Part shown: in pieces, positions 1 to 5,618 of the stretch
Layout of the letters: the number at the start of each line of letters is the position of its first letter
Position numbering within the stretch: position 1 is the first letter of the stretch
Assembly (NCBI GenBank): GCA_012522255.1
Contig: JAAYKT010000344.1
Coordinates: 1 to 5,618 of the forward strand
Origin: Clostridiales bacterium
Lineage (GTDB): Bacteria > Bacillota > Clostridia > Lutisporales > Lutisporaceae
DNA length: 5,618 bases
Direction: 5' to 3'
The notes under the pieces: model-generated
What the model was told of the DNA's origin: nothing
Databases searched by the model: none
Seen by the model: only the letters and a program-made list of their open reading frames with translations
Made by a program: the position numbers and the translations under genes

Positions 1-17
1 CCGTTATAGTGATTATC

Positions 18-22
18 GGGAG
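18..22 (+). promoter_or_regulatory. Ribosome binding site for the ligase/polymerase gene
   Basis: GGGAG lies 7 bases before ATG 30. It supports this start over the later in-frame ATG at residue 27, so the Lys-rich cytosolic N-terminus is probably real. Confidence 0.6.
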
Positions 23-29
23 ATAGGAA

Positions 30-1988
30 ATGGGAAAAGATAGCAAGAAAGACAGAAAAACAAAAACCTCCGCAAGGGAGGAAAAGGACCATAGGGTTAT
101 TCTAAAAATGAGTTCTGCACCTGATCTTACAGAAGGAATGCATTGGTTTCAGTTGTTGCCCATAATGGCCTTTGGAGCCATTGTAATCGTGCTGATGAGA
201 ATGGTGCCTTATGAAAGACCTATGCAAGGCTATTTCTGGTATTCGGGCGAGAATGACCTAACAGATTTTTTCAGTTACCTGAAAATGGAGGCGATCCTTA
301 TAATCGCAGGGCTTTCGCTTCTTATACTTCTATATAGAGTATTTACCCAAACGCTACAAATAAAGAGAACGGCTATATATATTCCAATGCTAGCCTACGT
401 TCTTATGATCGGAATATCCTATATCTTCAGTGATAATAAGGTGGTAGCATATCTTGGATGGAATGACAGGTTTGAGGGAACTGTTGTTCTTTTAGCCTAT
501 ATGGTAATGCTGTTTTACATAATCAATACTATAAATAATGAAAAATCAGTTAAGCTGGTGCTTTATGCCATAGGAGGCTCTACTTTCATTTTAAGCCTTT
601 TAGGGATAAGCCAAGCTGTTGATAAAGACTTCTTTAGAACGGTTATAGGGCAGAAGTTGGTCACGCCTGATGTAATGACACAATCGGGTCAGACTATGTG
701 GCAGCTGATTGACGAGATGGCAAAAGTAGGAGATACGGCGCTTAAATTTACATTTATAAATAAGCAAATTTACCAGACCGTATATAACATAAACTATGTT
801 TCATTTTATCTAACCTTGCTGGTGCCATTATTCGGTCTTCTATTTATTCGTTCAGTAATGAAGAAAAAGGATGAGCCTCTCTGGAAGAAGATTATTTTAG
901 GGGCAATGTTTGGCCTATTGCTGTTTAATCTTATTGGCTCACAATCATCAGGCGGAATATTAGGCATAGGGGTAGCTGTAATTCTTGCAATAGCATTAGT
1001 TAACAAGAAACTTCTCACATGGTGGAAGCCCTTAGTTGTTCTGCTATTGATAGCCGCTTTGATAGGCGGTTTAACTTACGAAAGATGGTCACAAGAGATT
1101 GGTGGTGCTTTACATGGAACTATAGGTGAAGGTGCAAAAGCGACTATTAAATCTTCAGATAGATCATATATAGATTATATGATAACTGATCCTGATAATA
1201 ATACAATTGAGGTGAGTATTGAAGGAAATTCTTTCGTAATGCAAACTTATCCGGGAGACCCCTTAGCGCTAAAAATAACTGACGAAGAAGGGAAAAACAT
1301 AGGCGTTAAGGAGACGGATGTATCGCCCGTGTACCAGTTTGATGACGAAAGATTTTTAATGTGCATGATACAACCTTATTCCCATGAAGGTGTAAATTAT
1401 TTTGTTCTAACCATAGATGAAAAAGACTGGGCTTTTGCTGTTACAAATGATGGAACCTATTATCGCAATGAATTAGGGAAATTGGTAAGCCTTAGAAAGG
1501 TTGATGCCTCATTGTTTAAAGACCATCTGAGTTTTGGGTCGGGACGTGGTTATATCTGGTCAAGGACATTTCCTATGATGAAAGATACAGCACTGATTGG
1601 TTACGGAGCTGACACATATTGCATTCATTTTCCTCATGAAGATTATGCAGGAAAGTATAATGCAGGCTGGGGAATAAATACTATAGTGGATAAGCCACAC
1701 AATATGTATATGGGAATGTGGGTAGGTACAGGCGGTCTTTCAGTTATAGCCTTCCTTGCTTTGCTTGTTATGTATTTTATTCACTCCCTGAAATTATATT
1801 TTAGATTCAAAGAAGAATCGTGGATATCTTATGCAGGGCTGGGCATGTTCTTGGGAGTTTTTGGATTTGCTGTAGCTGGTTTTGTAGATGACTCCACAGT
1901 TTCGGTAATGCCATTGTTCTATACGGTACTTGGAATGGGGATTGCTGTGAACATGATGATTGAGGGTAAATGCGAGGATAAGTCATAA
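30..1988 (+). CDS. O-antigen ligase / Wzy-type polymerase family membrane protein with large extracytoplasmic insert
   Basis: Predicted integral membrane enzyme that transfers or polymerises lipid-linked glycan units on the outer face of the cytoplasmic membrane. After a Lys-rich cytosolic N-terminus (1-40), about 12 hydrophobic segments are visible, at roughly 41-59, 86-104, 114-133, 148-166, 175-194, 254-274, 287-303, 307-325, 332-348, 563-588, 600-618 and 625-643. Family-like motifs in order are NDRFEG (145-150), TVYNINYVSFYL (250-261, matching the usual T..NpNy..yL), GSQSSGG (303-309), GRGYIW (505-510) and KPHN (555-558). His557 is the expected catalytic His and Arg506 a likely lipid-phosphate contact. 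Residues 350-505 form a hydrophilic, probably beta-rich insert, which makes the protein longer than a plain ligase of about 400-450 residues. The start is ATG 30, preceded by GGGAG. The sequence does not decide between ligase and polymerase, and the substrate is unknown. The next gene starts one base after the TAA. Confidence 0.85.
   Translation: MGKDSKKDRKTKTSAREEKDHRVILKMSSAPDLTEGMHWFQLLPIMAFGAIVIVLMRMVPYERPMQGYFWYSGENDLTDFFSYLKMEAILIIAGLSLLILLYRVFTQTLQIKRTAIYIPMLAYVLMIGISYIFSDNKVVAYLGWNDRFEGTVVLLAYMVMLFYIINTINNEKSVKLVLYAIGGSTFILSLLGISQAVDKDFFRTVIGQKLVTPDVMTQSGQTMWQLIDEMAKVGDTALKFTFINKQIYQTVYNINYVSFYLTLLVPLFGLLFIRSVMKKKDEPLWKKIILGAMFGLLLFNLIGSQSSGGILGIGVAVILAIALVNKKLLTWWKPLVVLLLIAALIGGLTYERWSQEIGGALHGTIGEGAKATIKSSDRSYIDYMITDPDNNTIEVSIEGNSFVMQTYPGDPLALKITDEEGKNIGVKETDVSPVYQFDDERFLMCMIQPYSHEGVNYFVLTIDEKDWAFAVTNDGTYYRNELGKLVSLRKVDASLFKDHLSFGSGRGYIWSRTFPMMKDTALIGYGADTYCIHFPHEDYAGKYNAGWGINTIVDKPHNMYMGMWVGTGGLSVIAFLALLVMYFIHSLKLYFRFKEESWISYAGLGMFLGVFGFAVAGFVDDSTVSVMPLFYTVLGMGIAVNMMIEGKCEDKS
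1974..1977 (+). promoter_or_regulatory. Ribosome binding site within the end of the upstream gene
   Basis: GAGG lies inside the last codons of the ligase/polymerase gene, 12 bases before ATG 1990. The spacing is longer than ideal, so re-initiation by ribosomes ending at the TAA (1986-1988) probably helps. The TTG at 1960 has only a distant GGGG before it, which supports ATG 1990 as the start. Confidence 0.45.
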
Positions 1989-1989
1989 C

Positions 1990-3210
1990 ATGGCAAACAA
2001 TGTAAAAGGTGACAAAAAAAGGATTGTTATTATTGGCCAGTATATTGATGAGGGAATTGAGTCTGGTAATAGCCGTTTTGAATATTTGGCAAAAATGCTT
2101 TCTAATACATTTGAAATATATTTATTAACATCAAGTTTTTATCATTTTGGAAAACGCCAAAAAGGATCTATGCCTAACATAGAAGGTTATCATTTAGATT
2201 TTATTTATGAGCCTGGATACCGTAGGAATGTGGGTATTGGGAGGATCTTAAGTCACAAGGTATTTGGTAGAAATCTTTTTAAAAAGATAAAATCATTAGA
2301 AAAGATTGATTTAATATATTGTGCCATACCATCCATAGATGCAGCTTGGAAAGCAATGAAATATGCGAGAAGAAATGATGTTCCTTTTATTTTAGATATT
2401 CAGGACTTATGGCCGGAAGCTTTCCAAATGATAATTCATAATAAGGCGTTTTCTCAGATATTGTTTGCACCAATGAAAAGGAAAGTTAATTATTTATACG
2501 AACAATCTAATCATATTGTTTCAGTTTCTGAAACATATCTAAATAGGGCAAATGAACAAAGGACTTCAAAGGGCGGTACTATAGCATATTTAGGAACTGA
2601 CAAAAAAACATTTGATAAGTTTATGGCAGAAAACCCTCCCAATAAACCCTTTGGGGAGTTTTGGCTCACATATGTTGGTACTCTGGGACACAGCTATGAT
2701 ATCAAGTTAATAATAGAAGCTATGTCTTTTTTGAAAGAAAAGAAATATGAAAATATTGTGTTTCATGTCATTGGTGATGGGCCTCTCAAACAGCAATTCG
2801 TGGATTATGCAAAGGGGACGGGGATTAAAGTTGTTTTTCATGGAAAATTGTCTTATCCTAAAGCAGTTGGTTATTTAGGTGTCTCTGATATAGCGGTGAA
2901 CCCTATTGTGCCAAAATCTCCTGCTAGCATAATAAACAAACATGGAGATTATGCCATGGCTGGATTGCCGGTCGTTTCTACCCAGTTATCAAAAGAATAC
3001 ATAGACTTATTGAAAACCTATAGAGCGGGAATAACTTGTTATGGTAGGGATCCAAAGCTCGTTGCGGAGGCTATAGAAGGATACTATAACAACAAAAACC
3101 TGCTGGAGGAGCATGGAAGAAATAGCAGGCTTATGGGAGAAGAGCTATTTGACCGAGAAAGAACATATACCGGTATTATGAAAGCAATCGAGGATATAGT
3201 AGGGGATTAG
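1990..3210 (+). CDS. GT4-type glycosyltransferase (WbuB-like)
   Basis: Predicted cytoplasmic or membrane-associated GT-B glycosyltransferase of 406 residues that adds a sugar from a nucleotide-activated donor to a lipid-linked glycan. The N-terminal acceptor domain starts with the beta strand RIVIIGQY (11-18). It carries DIQDLWPE (136-143), a signature shared with WbuB-type N-acetylfucosamine transferases and relatives. The C-terminal donor domain begins near 224 with YVGTLGHSYDI (228-238), followed by IGDGP (261-265) and NKHGDYAMAGLPVV (316-329). The last motif is the nucleotide-sugar site; the second acidic residue of the usual E-x7-E pattern is Asp320 here. ATG 1990 is preferred over the in-frame TTG at 1960, because the extra 10 residues precede the first Rossmann strand and would overlap the upstream gene by 29 bases. 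The gene follows the upstream TAA by one base, so the two are probably translationally coupled. The fold is clear; donor and acceptor sugars cannot be read from the sequence. Confidence 0.9.
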   Translation: MANNVKGDKKRIVIIGQYIDEGIESGNSRFEYLAKMLSNTFEIYLLTSSFYHFGKRQKGSMPNIEGYHLDFIYEPGYRRNVGIGRILSHKVFGRNLFKKIKSLEKIDLIYCAIPSIDAAWKAMKYARRNDVPFILDIQDLWPEAFQMIIHNKAFSQILFAPMKRKVNYLYEQSNHIVSVSETYLNRANEQRTSKGGTIAYLGTDKKTFDKFMAENPPNKPFGEFWLTYVGTLGHSYDIKLIIEAMSFLKEKKYENIVFHVIGDGPLKQQFVDYAKGTGIKVVFHGKLSYPKAVGYLGVSDIAVNPIVPKSPASIINKHGDYAMAGLPVVSTQLSKEYIDLLKTYRAGITCYGRDPKLVAEAIEGYYNNKNLLEEHGRNSRLMGEELFDRERTYTGIMKAIEDIVGD

Positions 3211-3276
3211 GGAAGGGTAATTTTCCTGAACTAAATTCAACCGCTAAAATGACGACCTAAAATATTATCGCAAAGT

Positions 3277-3280
3277 GAGG
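3277..3280 (+). promoter_or_regulatory. Ribosome binding site supporting a GTG start
   Basis: GAGG ends 6 bases before GTG 3287. An in-frame TAA at 3281-3283 rules out any longer N-terminus. Together these fix GTG 3287 as the most likely start of the kinase-like gene. Confidence 0.65.
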
Positions 3281-3286
3281 TAAGGT

Positions 3287-4240
3287 GTGGTTAGAAGTAT
3301 TGAGGATGTTGAAAGGGAACATTTGCTGGGGATTGTATCATATAGCATGGTTACTCCAAATACATATCATGCAAAAACAATATCAGGTGAAGAGCTTCTC
3401 ATAAAGATCAAGCGAAGACCAACCATAAACAATTTATTCAAAGATTTTGGGATAGCGGGTTTCTACTATTATCTAAGCACTCCATTAAAACGTGAGGCGA
3501 TAATTAATGATGAGTTAACGAAAAGTGAGTTTCTCAATTTCGATTTTCCCCGCATGCTACATACCGACTATTGTTCATACATTGTCTTTGAGTATATAAA
3601 AAACTGTAATTGTAATTTATTAGATATTGCCGTTGAAAAAGTAGTAAAGTCATTAATTGAATTTCAAAGCATAAGCATAAACAAAAAGACGAAATTATAT
3701 AAAACTGCTTCAAGTGTCTTGCGCTCTATCTCAGTAAGCACCGTAAAAGGCATTGTTGTTATTGGACCCAAGAAGTTAGGTGTTGTTACAACCATCTCTG
3801 CAATTAGAGAAGTGGCGAAAATGTTAAAATTGCAAAAGAAACTTAAACAGGGATGGCTGCTTCACAAGGATTTTGAGAGGAATGCAAACTATCTGGTAAC
3901 AGATGATAGAAAAATATACTTCATTGATTTTGAAATGACGGCTATTGAAAAAAGATGGATAATGACTGATATTGTTGATTTGGCTTGGGATGTAGAAAAC
4001 ATGAGTATCGATCATGATTTAATTACAGAGTACCTAAAGGAAATAGATGAAATATATGATAAAAGTATAGAGCTCCTAACACAAGCAAGGTTAATCTTAT
4101 TGAGAAAAGCGGTGTATTTTATTCGAGGCACTAAATACAGCCAAGAGATGAATAAGCAAATAATAAATTTTATTAAGGATGTGTTGTTAGATGCGAGGAG
4201 CTTTGAGTTATGGTATTATTCAGGTCTTGAGAAAAATTAG
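3287..4240 (+). CDS. APH/Kdo-kinase-like phosphotransferase in a polysaccharide locus
   Basis: Predicted cytoplasmic kinase of 317 residues in the superfamily of aminoglycoside phosphotransferases, choline kinases and lipopolysaccharide sugar kinases. The N-lobe is short, with candidate ATP-binding lysines in LIKIKR (38-43; Lys40 or Lys42). A hinge-like FEYI follows at 101-104. The catalytic loop is LLHKDFERNANYLV (191-204), with Asp195 as likely base and Asn201 (or Asn199) as metal ligand. IDFE (213-216) supplies Asp214, the DFG-equivalent metal ligand, and DIVDLAW (228-234) resembles the helix that follows in this fold. No signal peptide or membrane segment is seen. The start is GTG 3287, with a stop codon (3281-3283) just upstream in frame and GAGG at good spacing; the first ATG (residue 21) would cut into the N-lobe. 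The setting suggests a sugar, lipid or glycan substrate rather than an antibiotic, but this is inference. Similarity is motif-level only, so the substrate is open and a catalytically weak member cannot be excluded. Confidence 0.75.
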   Translation: MVRSIEDVEREHLLGIVSYSMVTPNTYHAKTISGEELLIKIKRRPTINNLFKDFGIAGFYYYLSTPLKREAIINDELTKSEFLNFDFPRMLHTDYCSYIVFEYIKNCNCNLLDIAVEKVVKSLIEFQSISINKKTKLYKTASSVLRSISVSTVKGIVVIGPKKLGVVTTISAIREVAKMLKLQKKLKQGWLLHKDFERNANYLVTDDRKIYFIDFEMTAIEKRWIMTDIVDLAWDVENMSIDHDLITEYLKEIDEIYDKSIELLTQARLILLRKAVYFIRGTKYSQEMNKQIINFIKDVLLDARSFELWYYSGLEKN

Positions 4241-4279
4241 CAATATAGAATTCCAAGTATTATAAGAGTTTACACACAT

Positions 4280-4284
4280 GGAGG
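4280..4284 (+). promoter_or_regulatory. Strong ribosome binding site for the KpsC/S-like gene
   Basis: GGAGG, extended by AA, ends 4 bases before ATG 4289. It is the closest match to the Shine-Dalgarno consensus in the window, though tightly spaced. It argues that this gene is translated independently, even though it is in frame with the upstream gene. Confidence 0.7.
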
Positions 4285-4288
4285 AAGA

Positions 4289-5618
4289 ATGAACCTACTT
4301 ATAGAATGGACTAACAGTCTGGATGATCAGGCTTTTAAAGAATTAATAGTTGGGCTGAATGTGAAGAAATGCTTTTACTTCGCTGATGAATCGGACAAAA
4401 TGCCTGAAAATAATTTATGTGAATACATTAAACTACCTACATATAAGGATTCCATTTATGAAGGACTACAGTATTGTAGGAAAAACCTGGATATTTGCAA
4501 GCCTTTGGATATTAATGTAGTTAATACTTTAAAACCTTATGAAATGGTGGCCTTCGAAGTAATAAATAGATGGCGTAGAGCTATTATAAAGGATGATAGT
4601 TACATATCTATAAAGAATGCCTATTTTGACTATATCAGGTTTTGGTATAGTTTCGTTATTGATAATGAAATAGACTGCCTGATACAAAGGTGCACTCCGC
4701 ATCAACCCACTTCATATATTTGTTATGCTGTCTGCAAGGCTTTAAATATTAAAGTGGTTACCAGGACGCATACGGTTGACATAATGGAGGGAATGCGCTT
4801 CGATATACTTTCTGCTGAGATAGGCTCACCCGGAATAAGGTTTAATGAACAATATACCGAGAAATTAGAGCAATATCAGAAATCTGACCTGTCCGATATT
4901 ATACTACCAAGGTATTTAAGTAAATATTATGAATACTACGGTGGGCAAGAAAATGATAGTTTGAGTAATGCTATGGCCAGCCTTGTAGATAGTACGAACA
5001 TGATGAGCAGGGCTTCTTTATATTTTGGACGGGCGAAGAAATACTTAAGGAATAAACACATTTCATCTTTGGCTAAAAAAGGCAAACATATTATTGCTGC
5101 TTCGTTTAGAGACAAGAAGTTGAAAAGCTTTATTGAACGAATTGAAACCATTCCAGACGCTAAAGATAAATATGTATTATATGCTCTGCATTATCAACCT
5201 GAAGCTAGTACGGTACCTGGGGCTGGGTTGTACGCAAATCAATTGCTTGTTATTGAGATGTTGGCTAAAAGTTTGCCACCTGGGTATTGGCTTTATGTAA
5301 AAGAGCATCCAGTTTATTGGGATCTAAGCGATATTCGTGAAAGCATGTGGGAGTGGCGCGACCAAGACTTTTACAAAAGAATAGAAAACATCGGAAATGT
5401 TAAAATTATCAAACATAACACCGACAACAAGAAGTTGATTAAAGAAAGCGTGGCAGTAGCTACAGGTGTAGGAACAATCGGCCTAGAGGCATTATCAGAG
5501 GGCAAGAATGTCCTGGTTTTTGGTGGTGCATATTACAAAGATGCAGTAGGAGTATACCCTGTAAAAACAAAAGAAGATTGCTTAAATGCTATAACTGATA
5601 TAATACAAGGGAATGCTC
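4289..5618 (+). CDS. Capsule polysaccharide biosynthesis protein, KpsC/KpsS-like (3' end outside window)
   Basis: Partial gene: 443 complete codons are visible without a stop, and the window ends inside the reading frame. The C-terminal half resembles the capsule polysaccharide biosynthesis family (Capsule_synth, containing the KpsC/KpsS Kdo transferases). Diagnostic stretches are ALHYQPEAST (299-308), YVKEHP (336-341, with the His-Pro pair of the active site) and GTIGLEALSEGKNVLVFG (395-412), the likely nucleotide-sugar-binding Ser/Thr-Glu region. The N-terminal half (1-290) is weaker, but RCTPHQPTSY (134-143) and an alpha/beta pattern fit a GT-B N-domain. There is no signal peptide or membrane segment, so it should act at the cytoplasmic membrane face. 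In Gram-negative bacteria these enzymes build the Kdo linker of group 2 capsules. No Kdo synthesis gene is visible here, so a different donor is possible. It follows the kinase gene by 48 bp and is probably co-transcribed with it. Family assignment is fairly sure; the reaction is not. Confidence 0.75.
   Translation, partial: MNLLIEWTNSLDDQAFKELIVGLNVKKCFYFADESDKMPENNLCEYIKLPTYKDSIYEGLQYCRKNLDICKPLDINVVNTLKPYEMVAFEVINRWRRAIIKDDSYISIKNAYFDYIRFWYSFVIDNEIDCLIQRCTPHQPTSYICYAVCKALNIKVVTRTHTVDIMEGMRFDILSAEIGSPGIRFNEQYTEKLEQYQKSDLSDIILPRYLSKYYEYYGGQENDSLSNAMASLVDSTNMMSRASLYFGRAKKYLRNKHISSLAKKGKHIIAASFRDKKLKSFIERIETIPDAKDKYVLYALHYQPEASTVPGAGLYANQLLVIEMLAKSLPPGYWLYVKEHPVYWDLSDIRESMWEWRDQDFYKRIENIGNVKIIKHNTDNKKLIKESVAVATGVGTIGLEALSEGKNVLVFGGAYYKDAVGVYPVKTKEDCLNAITDIIQGNA

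Noticed and set aside
806..1018. Reverse-strand open frame of 70 codons inside the membrane protein gene.
   Set aside because: It lies wholly opposite a well-supported gene, has low-complexity composition and no recognisable motif.
1960..1989. Extended TTG start for the GT4 glycosyltransferase, giving 10 more residues.
   Set aside because: The extra residues overlap the preceding gene, precede the Rossmann start and have no good ribosome binding site; ATG 1990 fits better.
3209..3227. Small inverted repeat just after the glycosyltransferase stop: a 6-bp stem with one G-U pair and a 7-base loop, as a possible terminator.
   Set aside because: The stem is short and AT-containing, overlaps the stop codon, and is followed by GAACTAAATTC rather than a T-run, so it does not look like an intrinsic terminator.
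3211..3286. Possible internal promoter in the 76-bp gap, with TAAAAT (3245-3250) or TATTAT (3263-3268) as -10 box.
   Set aside because: Neither has a recognisable -35 box about 17 bases upstream, and such hexamers are expected by chance in AT-rich DNA.
3824..4015. Reverse-strand open frame of 63 codons opposite the kinase catalytic region.
   Set aside because: The + strand reading carries the HKDFERNAN and IDFE motifs, so this is a shadow frame.
3287..4240. Antibiotic-resistance reading of the kinase-like gene as a true aminoglycoside phosphotransferase.
   Set aside because: Only superfamily motifs are shared, the catalytic loop differs, and the gene lies inside a polysaccharide operon.
4936..5151. 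Reverse-strand open frame of 71 codons inside the KpsC/S-like gene.
   Set aside because: The + strand is continuously open with family motifs on the 3' side; there is no independent support for a reverse gene.

Overview
The window holds four consecutive genes, all on the + strand and tightly packed. It looks like an interior piece of a surface-polysaccharide (capsule / O-antigen-like / exopolysaccharide) biosynthesis operon. The DNA is AT-rich, with heavy use of ATA, AGA/AGG and GGA codons, strong GAGG-type Shine-Dalgarno sequences and one GTG start. This fits a low-GC Bacillota, most likely a Clostridia member. That assignment is inferred from composition and style only; no rRNA or other taxonomic marker is present.

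Layout. (1) 30-1988: a 652-residue polytopic membrane protein of the O-antigen ligase / Wzy polymerase superfamily, with a large extracytoplasmic segment before the catalytic-histidine helix. (2) 1990-3210: a GT-B fold, GT4-type glycosyltransferase starting one base after the previous stop. (3) A 76-bp gap, then 3287-4240: a small-molecule-kinase-like protein (aminoglycoside phosphotransferase / choline kinase / Kdo-kinase superfamily) with a slightly atypical catalytic loop. (4) A 48-bp gap, then 4289 to the right edge: the first 443 residues of a protein resembling the capsule polysaccharide biosynthesis family (KpsC/KpsS-like), cut by the window end. The first 29 bases may contain the tail of another gene. 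There is no convincing promoter or terminator, no RNA gene, mobile element, CRISPR array or long repeat, and no gene-free stretch longer than 76 bp.

How the genes may work together (inference): the GT4 enzyme and the KpsC/S-like enzyme would add sugars to a lipid-linked or growing glycan. The kinase would phosphorylate a sugar, a lipid or a glycan residue. The membrane protein would polymerise or transfer finished units on the outer face of the membrane. The least routine part is the kinase plus KpsC/S-like pair. The two genes lie in the same reading frame, separated only by one TAG and 16 open codons. I did not find a clearly new system; the leads are this pair, the inserted domain of the ligase/polymerase, and deviations in three conserved motifs.
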